NCBI GenBank assembly: GCA_013140705.1
Contig: JABFSH010000016.1
Location: 32,901-96,900, forward strand
Origin: Methylococcaceae bacterium
GTDB lineage: Bacteria > Pseudomonadota > Gammaproteobacteria > Methylococcales > Methylomonadaceae
Length of the DNA stretch: 64,000 bases
Reading direction: 5' to 3'
Within the stretch, counting starts at the first letter, position 1. Each line of letters starts with the position of its first letter. Below the pieces are notes generated by a model. It had not been told where the DNA came from. It worked only from the letters and a program-made list of their open reading frames with translations, and ran no database searches. Below are positions 19,928 through 29,881 of this stretch, piece by piece. Both the position numbers and the translations under genes were made by a program.

Positions 19928-20480
19928 TATTGACTGCTCTAAGAAATGTAATTATTTACCCGTTTTGTACGAAAGATTGTTGGACCGAACCACAGGGAAC
20001 TCAAATGACAAACCCAGGTGCAGTCTCGGCCTGATCAATCTGAACAGGTTTAAATTTCATAGGCTCGAACAATATGAAGCATGTATTTTAAAAACGCATT
20101 TTATTGCAATGAACTTTTGGTAGATGATCTCCCATTAACTGGAGATTAGTAAAAGTCATTTCGAGTGAAAAATATTGAAGCAGCACATTAACGAACGTTA
20201 AAACCATTATTTAAACCAACCAGCTTGATAGTAATGCAGATGATGCGACAACTCACCGCAAAGCAATTGCTTTTACTTTTACTTAAACTCAAGCGCCAAA
20301 AATACAGGGCGCACTACCACGTTTCCAAATCAAAGTTGGATCGATAATGGAGTGGTTAGGTGAAAAGTATATTAACGATATACAAAAGCACCGGCACTTT
20401 ATCCCAAGTGGCTAACTTGCCATCTGACACGTTCACAGCAAAACCATTATCCGGTCAATCATTAACCTAAAAATAGCAAC
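19928..20480. other. intergenic stretch without a supported gene
   Basis: About 550 bases separate the PEP-CTERM gene from the palindromic element near groEL. Short frames exist, for example a 37-residue basic one at 20234-20347, but none has a ribosome binding site or recognisable similarity. I see no tRNA or other RNA gene here. Confidence 0.5.
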
Positions 20481-20546
20481 TGAAAATAAGGGAATCCGTT
20501 CGTGTTGAGCACAGTCGAAGCATGAAAACGGGTTCCCTCATTTTCA
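20481..20546. repeat. 66-bp palindromic element (short relative of the 47-kb MITE)
   Basis: Twenty-base arms (20481-20500 and 20527-20546) are inverted copies with two mismatches. The 26-base centre (20501-20526) belongs to a core reading GTTCGTG-TTGAGC...GTCGAAGCATGA, which closely matches the core of the 125-bp element at 47037-47161. Both also carry GGGAA/TTCCC in their arms. It is a REP/MITE-like mobile palindrome lying downstream of groEL. Confidence 0.7.
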
Positions 20547-20563
20547 ACCATCGTGTAAGCCAA

Positions 20564-20602
20564 ACAAAAAAGCCCCGGCTGTTCAGAAAACAACCGGGGC
20601 TT
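20564..20602 (-). terminator. Rho-independent terminator of groESL
   Basis: On the minus strand, a 9-bp GC-rich stem (AAGCCCCGG with CCGGGGCTT; arms 20594-20602 and 20570-20578) is followed by a T run. It lies 38 bases after the groEL stop. Confidence 0.85.
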
Positions 20603-20640
20603 GATTCGACTTAACGCAGCAGTGCGTCAAGACAACATGA

Positions 20641-22296
<1,656 letters not shown>

Positions 22297-22348
22297 TTAT
22301 TCCTATGAAATGTATTGTATTAATTGAGATGAAATGGGTAATGAAGAC

Positions 22349-22639
22349 TTAACTTAATACACCCATGATGTCTTCTTCGCGCATAACGATGAGGTCTTCG
22401 CCGTCTACCTTAACTTCGTTACCGGAATATTTGCCAAAAAGCACTTTATCGCCAACCTTTACTTCCAGCGCTCTTACTGAACCATTGTCCAATGGTTTAC
22501 CTGTGCCTACAGCAAGGATGACACCTTGGCTAGGTTTTTCAGCGGCTGAACCAGGCAATACAATTCCGCCGGGTGTTGTCGTTTCTTCTTCAACGCGTTT
22601 GACTATCACTCTGTCGTGTAACGGACGTATTTTCATCAA
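22349..22639 (-). CDS. groES: co-chaperonin GroES (10 kDa)
   Basis: GroES is the heptameric lid of GroEL. The 96-residue protein has the characteristic start [13 protein letters not shown], the mobile loop around residues 17-32 ([14 protein letters not shown]) and the GKYSG...[13 protein letters not shown] end. An AGGAGAG ribosome binding site precedes the ATG. It is first in the operon, under CIRCE/HrcA control. Confidence 0.99.
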   Translation of the reverse strand: MMKIRPLHDRVIVKRVEEETTTPGGIVLPGSAAEKPSQGVILAVGTGKPLDNGSVRALEVKVGDKVLFGKYSGNEVKVDGEDLIVMREEDIMGVLS

Positions 22640-22679
22640 TCTCTCCTGACATTAAATTTAAATTAACGGTTTATTGTTA

Positions 22680-22706
22680 TTAGCACTCGCTAGTAATGAG
22701 TGCCAA
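22680..22706 (-). promoter_or_regulatory. CIRCE operator (HrcA binding site)
   Basis: TTAGCACTC-N9-GAGTGCCAA matches the consensus CIRCE element TTAGCACTC-N9-GAGTGCTAA with one mismatch in the second arm. It lies about 40 bases before groES and overlaps the expected transcription start, so HrcA repression of groESL at normal temperature is expected. Confidence 0.93.
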
Positions 22707-22733
22707 TGATAATGAGCTTTTGCAGTCTGTCAA
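22706..22733 (-). promoter_or_regulatory. sigma-70 promoter of groESL
   Basis: On the minus strand TTGACA (22728-22733) and TATCAT (22706-22711) are separated by 16 bases. The -10 box touches the CIRCE element, so HrcA binding would block initiation. No clear sigma-32 promoter was seen. Confidence 0.65.
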
Positions 22734-22779
22734 GTTCTTTGGCATTATCTGTCATCTTCTTACATAAATTATTTGCTCT

Positions 22780-23523
22780 ATGAATGACTACCAACTCCTA
22801 CGCTATAGTCGTCAGATTATGCTGTCGCTTTGCGATATTGAAGGACAACAAAAACTTCTTGACGCCAGCGTATTGATTATCGGCGCAGGAGGTTTAGGTT
22901 CTCCCGCATCCATGTATCTTGCTGCAGCTGGGGTTGGTACAATCATTATTTATGACGATGATGCAGTGGATTTATCCAATTTACAGAGACAAATTGCTCA
23001 TCACACTACCGATATTGGGACAGATAAAGTAATTTCAACCCGTAATACCATCCATCAATTAAATCCCGACACCCATGTCATAGCGGTCAAGCAAAGACTG
23101 GAAGGTGACCGACTTTATGGCGAAGTTGAAAAAGCAGACGTCATATTAGATTGTAGTGACAACTTTCCTACTCGATTTGCCATTAACAAAGCTTGTGTCA
23201 AACATAAGAAACCATTGGTTTCAGGGGCAGCCATTCGTTTTGAAGGACAAATTTCCGTATTTACACCAGGAAAAAATGACAGCCCATGCTACAACTGTCT
23301 GTATGGTGATGAAGGAGAGGAACAGCTTAATTGTGCAACCAACGGCGTTATTGCACCAATAACCGGTGTAGTAGGCAGTATTCAGGCATTGGAAGCCCTA
23401 AAGCTGATCATGGCAATCGGTGAAACATTAACCGGAAGGTTATTGTTGATTGATGGATTAACAATGGAAATCAATTCCATGAAACTCAGGAAAAACCCGA
23501 ATTGCCCGACGTGTGGCCGATAG
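22780..23523 (+). CDS. moeB: MoeB/ThiF-family sulfur-carrier adenylyltransferase
   Basis: The enzyme adenylates the C-terminal glycine of MoaD or ThiS for sulfur transfer in molybdopterin or thiamine synthesis. In the 247 residues, the nucleotide-binding motif is GAGGLGSP (36-43), the conserved DLSNLQRQ follows (~66-73), and two CxxC-type zinc pairs lie near residues 170-173 (CYNC) and at the end (CPTC, 242-245). No rhodanese domain follows, as in E. coli MoeB. It stands alone, divergent from groESL. MoeB versus ThiF cannot be separated by eye. Confidence 0.88.
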   Translation: MNDYQLLRYSRQIMLSLCDIEGQQKLLDASVLIIGAGGLGSPASMYLAAAGVGTIIIYDDDAVDLSNLQRQIAHHTTDIGTDKVISTRNTIHQLNPDTHVIAVKQRLEGDRLYGEVEKADVILDCSDNFPTRFAINKACVKHKKPLVSGAAIRFEGQISVFTPGKNDSPCYNCLYGDEGEEQLNCATNGVIAPITGVVGSIQALEALKLIMAIGETLTGRLLLIDGLTMEINSMKLRKNPNCPTCGR

Positions 23524-23586
23524 CTGCTGTGTAAGCAGTATCGGTCACAGATCAAGTGCTGGCCTGACCGGACGTCCCATTTCCCC

Positions 23587-23805
23587 TTAGGACGACTGTG
23601 ATTTACCCGCCCACAATTCCTTTAAGAAATGAATCACATTCTCCGCAAGATCATTGATTTTGGATGGGCTATCACCATGCGGCTCGGTTTCGCCAAACGG
23701 TTTGCCATTTTCTTGCGTGTACTTGTAGATAAAATAGCCTAACGGCGCAAATGCGGCTGCTGCGATAACAATCATGACTAAAAAAAGCTCAGAAACTTCC
23801 CCCAT
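23587..23805 (-). CDS. small membrane protein, unknown
   Basis: A 72-residue protein with one hydrophobic helix at about residues 8-28 and a short soluble tail with a predicted amphipathic helix (~50-66). AGGGGG precedes the ATG at a good distance. No family was recognised. It lies alone between moeB and the pqq operon. Existence is supported only by the ribosome binding site and protein-like composition. Confidence 0.5.
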   Translation of the reverse strand: MGEVSELFLVMIVIAAAAFAPLGYFIYKYTQENGKPFGETEPHGDSPSKINDLAENVIHFLKELWAGKSQSS

Positions 23806-24032
23806 AATGCCCCCTTTTAATTATTATTTATAAATTGATTTTTGAGGTTGATATTGGATGATACTCCCTTCCGTTATAAAAAAAACATGCATGACTTTCA
23901 AGTGACCCTAGCAGGCTCCGCTGATTTGAATAAATAGCAACTAACCAATTGATTTAATTAAAATTAAACAATAATTTATGCATTGATAAAATGCCCGTAG
24001 AGCAGGCAAATAATTTTTAGCTCTGGCAAAAG

Positions 24033-24088
24033 TTGCGTAAAAAAATTGTTCATCGTATACTTCGAACTAGCTTACTTGATCAAGCTAG
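24033..24088 (+). promoter_or_regulatory. pqqA promoter and leader palindrome
   Basis: TTGCGT (24033-24038) and TATACT (24056-24061) are 17 bases apart, a good sigma-70 promoter. At the predicted start of transcription lies an inverted repeat, CTAGCTT-N8-AAGCTAG (24067-24088), which may be an operator or a 5' mRNA stem. ACTGGAGG, the pqqA ribosome binding site, follows at ~24104. The upstream stretch 23806-24032 is AT-rich with no gene seen. Confidence 0.6.
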
Positions 24089-24118
24089 CATATAACATAA
24101 AACTACTGGAGGTTCACA

Positions 24119-24193
24119 ATGAAATGGGAAACACCAAGCTACACAGACTTGCGTTTTGGTTTTGAAGTAACAATGTACATCTATAACCGCTAA
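24119..24193 (+). CDS. pqqA: PQQ precursor peptide PqqA (24 residues)
   Basis: This ribosomal peptide is the substrate from which PQQ is made. It has 24 residues with the conserved core Glu16-Val-Thr-Met-Tyr20, the two side chains that PqqE joins and that become the cofactor. It begins MKWETP and ends YIYNR. A strong GGAGG site precedes the ATG. A terminator-like hairpin follows, which would give more pqqA than pqqB-E transcript, as is usual for a consumed peptide. It is too short to be seen as a normal open frame. Confidence 0.97.
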   Translation: MKWETPSYTDLRFGFEVTMYIYNR

Positions 24194-24211
24194 AACAATG
24201 GTTTAGCGAAA

Positions 24212-24237
24212 AAGGGCTCGAAAGAGCCCTTTTTTTT
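24212..24237 (+). terminator. attenuator hairpin between pqqA and pqqB
   Basis: AAGGGCTC-GAAA-GAGCCCTT (24212-24231) with a stable GAAA tetraloop is followed by a T run to 24237. It is a strong intrinsic terminator located 18 bases after pqqA. Partial read-through would set the ratio of precursor peptide to enzymes. Confidence 0.88.
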
Positions 24238-24294
24238 GCCCAAAACCCCTAACTGGAATTTTCCAAACACCTCAAACTCATTGCGTATATTCAC

Positions 24295-25206
24295 ATGAAG
24301 ATTAGAGTTCTCGGCGCCGGTGCAGGTGGCGGCTTCCCGCAGTGGAACTGCAACTGCCATAATTGCCATCGTTTACGTCACAACACGATTAATGCCAAAG
24401 CACGCACCCAATCATCCATTGCCGTCAGCAGCGATAACCTTAACTGGTTACTTTTGAATGCTTCACCGGATATTCGCGCGCAATTGGAAGCTTTTCCCGC
24501 TATCCAGCCCAAAGAAGGGGTACGCGACACCGGAATCAAGGCCATTCTGCTGATTGATAGCCAGATCGATCACACAACCGGCCTGTTGATGTTGCGCGAA
24601 GGCAAGCCCTTGGAAGTCTATTGCACCGACATGGTCAGACAGGATTTAACCACCGGCTTCCCCCTGTTTACCATGTTGAAAGATTACTGCACGGTCAATC
24701 ATCACCCTATACAATGTGATGGTCGCAGCTTTACCATTCCAGGTATCGACGATATCCGCATTGTAGCCAACTCACTGAAAAGCAAGGCGCCGCCTTATTC
24801 ACCCCACCGACACGATCCGCACGACGGCGACAACATCGGCGTAATTATCGAACAAATCAGTACCGGCAAAAAATTATTCTATTCACCTGGCCTGGGTGAA
24901 ATTGAGCCGCATGTGATGACTGCGATGCAGACCGTCGACTGCTTGATGGTAGATGGTACCTTTTGGACCGACGATGAAATGTGCACACAGCACATCAGCC
25001 ATAAAAAAGCCCGTGAAATCGGTCATTTACCGCAATCCGGTGAAGGCGGCATGATCGAAGTCCTGAATGGCGTTAAAAAAGCCCGTAAAATCTTGATTCA
25101 CATCAATAACACCAATCCGATTTTGGACGAAGATTCCGGGCAGCGTAAAATACTGGATGCTGCCGGCATTGAAGTGGCGCTTGATGGAATGGAAATTGAC
25201 TTATAA
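24295..25206 (+). CDS. pqqB: PQQ biosynthesis protein PqqB
   Basis: PqqB is a metallo-beta-lactamase-fold hydroxylase acting on the cross-linked Glu-Tyr intermediate. The 303-residue protein starts with the family hallmark [20 protein letters not shown] (residues 2-21), with CNCHNC zinc ligands at about 20-24. The metal-site DSQIDHTTG occurs near residue 89-97. It lies 57 bases after the attenuator hairpin and 15 bases before pqqC. Confidence 0.98.
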   Translation: MKIRVLGAGAGGGFPQWNCNCHNCHRLRHNTINAKARTQSSIAVSSDNLNWLLLNASPDIRAQLEAFPAIQPKEGVRDTGIKAILLIDSQIDHTTGLLMLREGKPLEVYCTDMVRQDLTTGFPLFTMLKDYCTVNHHPIQCDGRSFTIPGIDDIRIVANSLKSKAPPYSPHRHDPHDGDNIGVIIEQISTGKKLFYSPGLGEIEPHVMTAMQTVDCLMVDGTFWTDDEMCTQHISHKKAREIGHLPQSGEGGMIEVLNGVKKARKILIHINNTNPILDEDSGQRKILDAAGIEVALDGMEIDL

Positions 25207-25221
25207 ATATAAAGGTGACAC

Positions 25222-25953
25222 ATGACTAGTTCGGACAATAAAGCCTGGACACGAGAAGAATTTGAAGCCCAACTGCGCGGCATGGAAAAGTATTACCACA
25301 TTCATCATCCTTACCATACGCTGATGAATGCCGGCAAACTGACCAAGCCGCAACTCCAGGGTTGGGTAGCCAACCGTTATTATTATCAGGTAAGCATCCC
25401 GCTTAAAGATGCCAACATTTTGGCGAATTGCCCGGACCGTGAAACCCGCGCAAAATGGATTCAGCGTATTCTGGATCACGACGGCCATCCGGGTGATCCC
25501 GGCGGTATCGAAGCCTGGATACAACTGGGCATGGCGGTCGGCTTATCGCGAGAGGAAATTGTTTCGCAACAACATGTATTGCCCGGTGTACGTTTTGCGG
25601 TCGATGCCTACGTTAATTTTGCCCGCAGAGCCGAATGGCATGAAGCGGCCAGCTCATCACTCACTGAACTGTTTGCCCCGAAAATCCATCAGCAACGCCT
25701 GGACAACTGGCCGGAACATTATCCCTGGGTCGATAACGAAGGTTATCTCTATTTCCGTAAACGTCTGACCGAAGCCCGGCGCGACGTGGAACACGGTTTG
25801 GCGATTACACTGGACTGGTATCTTACCCGCGAACAACAGGATCGCATGGTGCAAATCCTGAAATTCAAGCTGGATGTGCTATGGTCGATGGCGGATGCGA
25901 TGTATATGGCTTATATCAATGATATGCCGCCGTATTTTAATATTGGGAATTAG
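25222..25953 (+). CDS. pqqC: pyrroloquinoline-quinone synthase PqqC
   Basis: PqqC is the cofactor-free oxidase that performs the final ring closure and eight-electron oxidation to PQQ. The 243-residue protein is all helical, with the active-site pieces YYHIHHPYH (~27-35), NRYYYQ (~51-56) and GYLYFRKRL (~169-177). It is the last contiguous gene of the pqqABC block. The next 1.47 kb to pqqD is occupied by foreign genes. Confidence 0.98.
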   Translation: MTSSDNKAWTREEFEAQLRGMEKYYHIHHPYHTLMNAGKLTKPQLQGWVANRYYYQVSIPLKDANILANCPDRETRAKWIQRILDHDGHPGDPGGIEAWIQLGMAVGLSREEIVSQQHVLPGVRFAVDAYVNFARRAEWHEAASSSLTELFAPKIHQQRLDNWPEHYPWVDNEGYLYFRKRLTEARRDVEHGLAITLDWYLTREQQDRMVQILKFKLDVLWSMADAMYMAYINDMPPYFNIGN

Positions 25954-25996
25954 GCGCAAGGTTAAAATCGATTAGTTGTGAGAGGTTGAAATAACT

Positions 25997-26794
25997 ATGG
26001 AAAAATCTTGGCGAGAAGCCATTAAAAAAGTATTAGCCGATTCCGACACGCCTTTACATTACACAGAGATTTCGGAACAAATCTTGTCGCGCGGCTATTA
26101 TAAAACTGATGGCGCTACCCCAGCTGCAACTGTAAGTGCTCAGCTTACTTCATCAATTAAACACGATGGCGAAAAAAACCCCTTCATTCGTGTGGGACGG
26201 GGCATTTTTACACTCAAAGATGTAGCCCGTAATCTGAAACCGGATGACGACAAAAAAAATCCTGTCACTGACATTCAATTTGAAGATGAATTATCCGAAT
26301 CAATCATTCGCTCATTCGGAATGTACTGGCAGCGTGATCTCGTCGTGTGGCGAGGCGATCCGAAAATGTATGGAAAACAGCAAGCTCTTTCTAAGCCCGT
26401 AGACTTTGGCAAACAGAAAGGTATTTACATCCTTTACGACCATCATACTGTAGTTTACGTCGGACGTTCTATTGATCGACCATTAGGCAAACGGCTGTAT
26501 GAGCATACCATAGATCGTTTAGGTAGCCGATGGAATAGATTTTCTTGGTTTGGGCTTCTGGAAGTAACCCAAGAAGGGAACCTTAAGGAAACTACTTTCA
26601 ATACGTCACTTGCCAGCCTTGTCGCTTCGTTGGAAGCATTGCTTATTGAGGCTCTCGAACCGCCACAAAACAGAAGACGAGGTGATGATTTTTCAGCGAT
26701 TGAATATATCCAGGATATTGATCCCGAACTTAAGGAGCGAGAAATTCAAAATACTTTACGGGCGATCGAGCAAAAAATGCGGGGCGGCTCTTGA
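25997..26794 (+). CDS. HARE-HTH plus GIY-YIG nuclease-like protein inserted in the pqq operon
   Basis: A 265-residue two-domain protein. Residues ~3-75 form a HARE-HTH (HB1/ASXL-type winged helix) with the SWREAIKKVL...GRGIFTLKD frame. Residues ~130-240 form a GIY-YIG domain: GIYILY (~137-142), VYVGRS (~149-154), an arginine in GKRLYEH, and the catalytic Glu and Asn in EALLIEALEPPQNRR. Such HARE/GIY-YIG fusions occur in restriction-like or DNA-repair contexts. It begins 43 bases after pqqC and runs in the same direction. A link to PQQ is unlikely; it looks like cargo. Confidence 0.78.
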   Translation: MEKSWREAIKKVLADSDTPLHYTEISEQILSRGYYKTDGATPAATVSAQLTSSIKHDGEKNPFIRVGRGIFTLKDVARNLKPDDDKKNPVTDIQFEDELSESIIRSFGMYWQRDLVVWRGDPKMYGKQQALSKPVDFGKQKGIYILYDHHTVVYVGRSIDRPLGKRLYEHTIDRLGSRWNRFSWFGLLEVTQEGNLKETTFNTSLASLVASLEALLIEALEPPQNRRRGDDFSAIEYIQDIDPELKEREIQNTLRAIEQKMRGGS

Positions 26795-26817
26795 GAACAG
26801 CCTTAATTTTTTACTAA

Positions 26818-27135
26818 ATGTCCCACATGATCTCAATAGACTGGATAAAACAAGTTGTATTGGATGACTATTATCGTTATTCACGACACGGCGACCAGGA
26901 ACGACAAAACGATGACTTAACGTTGACCCAAGTAAAGCAAGCTTTACTTAATGGACGTATTCTCGAACAATACGCAGATACGGGAAGAGGTTTAAGCTGT
27001 TTAGTCGCCGGGTTTACCGATAACGGTATTCCCATTCATGCAGTTTGTGGCTGTATGGTAAATACGCTGGTGATTATTACCGTCTATATTCCTGCGCCCC
27101 CAAAGTTTAAAAATCCTTTTGAACGAGGTAATTGA
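26818..27135 (+). CDS. DUF4258 protein, putative toxin
   Basis: A 105-residue DUF4258-family protein with the family's HGDQERQ-type motif (the RHG...ER stretch near residues 22-28) and a C-terminal hydrophobic strand (~80-92). DUF4258 proteins are commonly paired with YgiT/MqsA-type zinc-finger proteins, as here, and resemble RelE/MqsR-like mRNA interferases. The partner begins 2 bases after its stop. Toxin activity is inferred from this pairing. Confidence 0.72.
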   Translation: MSHMISIDWIKQVVLDDYYRYSRHGDQERQNDDLTLTQVKQALLNGRILEQYADTGRGLSCLVAGFTDNGIPIHAVCGCMVNTLVIITVYIPAPPKFKNPFERGN

Positions 27136-27137
27136 TA

Positions 27138-27395
27138 ATGTCAGAACACTGCGTATTCTGTGGCCATAAACATCTTAACAATAAAACTACGCGCTACATT
27201 TACCAAAAAGATCAGCAGATGTTAATCGTTGAAAATGTGCCTTGTCTGGAATGTACTTTTTGCGGTGAGCAATACTTTGATGCAGTTGTATTACAAAAAA
27301 TTGAAACCGATTACCTCGCCATTTCGCACCAACAAAGACAACCTCAGCGCGTTATGCAGGTTGCTGTTGAGGATTTTTCTGCACTGTCTTTATGA
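27138..27395 (+). CDS. YgiT/MqsA-type zinc-finger antitoxin
   Basis: An 85-residue protein with two CxxC knuckles: C5-V-F-C8 near the start and C36/C39/C42 (CLECTFC). It contains GEQYF and a helix VLQKIE, which is the standard YgiT-type zinc-binding domain. The start is taken as ATG 27138 rather than the upstream TTG. The C-terminal HTH of full MqsA is missing, so it is the short form. It follows the DUF4258 gene and is likely its antitoxin. Confidence 0.78.
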   Translation: MSEHCVFCGHKHLNNKTTRYIYQKDQQMLIVENVPCLECTFCGEQYFDAVVLQKIETDYLAISHQQRQPQRVMQVAVEDFSALSL

Positions 27396-27422
27396 ATTCG
27401 ACACTAAAAATCAAGCACTAAA

Positions 27423-27698
27423 ATGACCCTGAACCTAGACAAGCCAATCAAATTCTCCCCTCTGCACCGACTGCAATGGGAAGAAGCGCAGCAAAAGGAC
27501 GTGATTCTTTACCCCGAAGGCATGGTCGAGCTCAACCAAAGCTCTGCGGAAATCCTGAAATGCTGTGACGGCACGCGTAACCTCGATCAAATCGTCAGCG
27601 AACTGGAACTGAAATTTGCTACTTCAGGTCTCAAGAATGATATTACCAATTTCCTGGAGATTGCTTTAAAAAATGGCTGGATCCAACAAAACCAATAG
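27423..27698 (+). CDS. pqqD: PqqA-binding chaperone PqqD
   Basis: PqqD is the RiPP recognition element that binds the PqqA peptide and presents it to PqqE. The 91-residue protein has the expected winged-helix frame, with LLYPEG-like VILYPEGMVELNQSSAEIL (~26-44) and CDGTRNLDQIV (~48-58). Its 3' end overlaps pqqE by 26 bases, as in many pqq operons. It is separated from pqqC by the inserted genes. Confidence 0.96.
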   Translation: MTLNLDKPIKFSPLHRLQWEEAQQKDVILYPEGMVELNQSSAEILKCCDGTRNLDQIVSELELKFATSGLKNDITNFLEIALKNGWIQQNQ

Positions 27699-28809
27699 TA
27701 CTCCCCCGCGCTGGTTACTGGCAGAACTGACTTATGCTTGCCCGTTGCAATGTCCCTACTGCTCTAACCCGATTGATTATGCCAACTATCAATCCGAGTT
27801 AAGCACCGAAGACTGGAAACGTGTGCTGTCCCAAGCTCGAAAAATGGGGGCCGTCCAGTTGGGCTTTTCCGGCGGCGAACCGCTGACTCGCAAAGATCTT
27901 GTCGAACTCGTCAAACACGCCAGAGATCTCGGCTATTACAGCAACTTAATCACTTCCGGCTACGGTATGACTGAAACAAAAATTGTCCAGTTGAAAGAAG
28001 CCGGACTGGACCATATCCAGATCAGCATTCAGGCAAGTTCTCAGGAACTGAATGACCATATTGCAGGCACTTCTTCATTCGATCACAAAAAATCCGTTGC
28101 TCATCTAATTAAAAAACACGGCTATCCCATGGTCTTATGTGTTGTTATACACCGTGAAAATATTCACCAGATGGCACAAATTCTGGAAATGGCAGAAGAA
28201 CTCGGCGCCGATTATCTGGAACTGGCTAATACCCAATATTACGGCTGGGCTCATGTCAACCGGGATTTACTGCTGCCGACCAAGGAACAGTTTCAACAGG
28301 CGGAAAAACTTGCGCAAGCGTTTAAGGACAGGGTCGCCGGTAAAATGAAAATCTACTATGTCGTGCCCGATTTTTATGAAGACCGACCCAAAGCCTGCAT
28401 GAACGGTTGGGGTACGACTTTTTTGACCATTGCGCCGGACGGCGTTGCCCTGCCCTGTCATTCTGCACGGGAACTGCCTGGCCTTGATTGCCCCAATGTC
28501 AACGACTACAGCATCGAAACAATATGGAATGAATCCAGGGCCTTCAATTTCTTCAGGGGGGTTGACTGGATGAAGGAACCCTGCCTTAGCTGCGACGAAA
28601 AATCAAAAGATTTTGGGGGTTGCCGCTGTCAGGCTTATCTATTAACTGGCGATATGTATGCGGCAGATCCGGTCTGCAGTAAATCATCCGATCGCGCTGT
28701 TATAGAGCAAGCGATTGATTCAGCCAAAACGGCTTCTGCAATATCAACCAATGAAAAACCTTTGATATTTCGGAATAGCAAAAATTCTAAAATCATGACC
28801 AGGAATTGA
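27673..28809 (+). CDS. pqqE: PqqA peptide cyclase PqqE (radical SAM)
   Basis: PqqE makes the Glu-Tyr carbon-carbon bond in PqqA. The 378-residue radical SAM enzyme has the CxxxCxxC cluster motif CPLQCPYC (~19-26), the GGEP motif (~66-69) and a SPASM region rich in cysteines (CHSARELPGLDC, CLSCDEKSKDFGGCRC) for auxiliary clusters. It overlaps pqqD, supporting tight coupling. No pqqF/G protease follows in the window. Confidence 0.97.
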   Translation: MAGSNKTNSTPPRWLLAELTYACPLQCPYCSNPIDYANYQSELSTEDWKRVLSQARKMGAVQLGFSGGEPLTRKDLVELVKHARDLGYYSNLITSGYGMTETKIVQLKEAGLDHIQISIQASSQELNDHIAGTSSFDHKKSVAHLIKKHGYPMVLCVVIHRENIHQMAQILEMAEELGADYLELANTQYYGWAHVNRDLLLPTKEQFQQAEKLAQAFKDRVAGKMKIYYVVPDFYEDRPKACMNGWGTTFLTIAPDGVALPCHSARELPGLDCPNVNDYSIETIWNESRAFNFFRGVDWMKEPCLSCDEKSKDFGGCRCQAYLLTGDMYAADPVCSKSSDRAVIEQAIDSAKTASAISTNEKPLIFRNSKNSKIMTRN

Positions 28810-28903
28810 ATGTTTTTCAATCCCGGGTCTATACTTATCAGCACAGCGAGGGTCAAAATGAGGTGAGGCCTCGCTCCACACATCGACAGCAGGAACAACG
28901 GAT

Positions 28904-29206
28904 ATGGCAGACAATACCGAAAAAGTGAATCAGCTTCTGGATGCGCAACTGCAAGAACTCGAAGACCGATTCAATCAATTTCTTAAAGAATTGGAAGAAG
29001 ACTTTAATTTTGTACCCTCTGTTGTTAAGCAGGGCAAAAATGGTTATCACTCAGATTATGACGACGACCCGGAAATGGATAATAGACTCGCCAAAATTGA
29101 AAAGCGTTACGACAGTATCGATAAAAAATACACAATAGTACTTGCTCTAACCTCATTAATAGCCGTAGCGGCAATTGCTTATCTTGTTTACGTACTAACC
29201 CTCTAA
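28904..29206 (+). CDS. tail-anchored coiled-coil protein, unknown
   Basis: A 100-residue protein with a charged heptad-like helix at residues ~5-35, an Asp-rich linker (45-60), a second short helix and a single C-terminal membrane helix (~78-98) with no residues after it. It would be anchored in the inner membrane facing the cytoplasm. AGGAACAACGG precedes the ATG. No family recognised. Confidence 0.55.
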   Translation: MADNTEKVNQLLDAQLQELEDRFNQFLKELEEDFNFVPSVVKQGKNGYHSDYDDDPEMDNRLAKIEKRYDSIDKKYTIVLALTSLIAVAAIAYLVYVLTL

Positions 29207-29280
29207 TTTCTTTCACTCAGGCCAAGGCCCGGTTTCGAGAACGGGTCTTGAATCTGTCTGACGCCCTTCCTGCCTTTACG

Positions 29281-29868
29281 TCATAATCCTGTCCAGGGCG
29301 TATATAAATCATCCACATTAACACCAAACATATCCAGTACGCGGCCCACCGTTTCATTCACCATTCCCGTCAATGAATCGGATCTACTGTAGAAAGCCGG
29401 CATCGGCGGAAAAATAATTCCGCCCATTTCTGTCACACTCGCCATATTTCTGATGTGCACCAAGTTTAATGGCGTTTCGCGCGGCATGACCACCAGACGG
29501 CGGCGCTCCTTTAGGACAACATCGGCAGCGCGTGAAATCAGGTTGTCGCCAAAACCATGCGCGACAGCAGACAGTGTTTTCATCGAGCAAGGCGCAATAA
29601 TCATGCCTTCCGTCTTAAAGCCACCGCTGGAAATACTGGCGGCGATGTCATTAATGCCATGAGTCACATCAGCCAGCTGCATCAATTCAGCTCGTTTCAT
29701 GTCCAGCTCATGTTTCAAATTGACCACGCCGGCAGACGAGATGATCAAATGCGTTTCCCACTCTTCCTGCGCCTGTAAAACCTGCAGCATTCTCACGCCA
29801 TAGATCGCGCCGGTTGCACCGGTCATGGCGATGATTAACCGCTTTTTTCGATTCATGTTGTCACTCAC
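29281..29868 (-). CDS. ubiX: flavin prenyltransferase UbiX
   Basis: UbiX attaches a dimethylallyl group to FMN to give the prenyl-FMN cofactor of the decarboxylase UbiD in ubiquinone synthesis. The 195-residue protein has the flavin-binding MTGATGAIYGVRML (~15-28), the PCSMKTLSAVAHG stretch (~93-105) and RRLVVMPRETPLN (~128-140). It is 13 bases downstream of the peptidase gene in a probable two-gene operon. Confidence 0.96.
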   Translation of the reverse strand: MSDNMNRKKRLIIAMTGATGAIYGVRMLQVLQAQEEWETHLIISSAGVVNLKHELDMKRAELMQLADVTHGINDIAASISSGGFKTEGMIIAPCSMKTLSAVAHGFGDNLISRAADVVLKERRRLVVMPRETPLNLVHIRNMASVTEMGGIIFPPMPAFYSRSDSLTGMVNETVGRVLDMFGVNVDDLYTPWTGL

Positions 29869-29881
29869 AGATAACTAAAGT

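Noticed and set aside
20234..20347. 37-residue basic frame between the PEP-CTERM gene and groEL
   Set aside because: No ribosome binding site, low-complexity leucine run and no family recognised.
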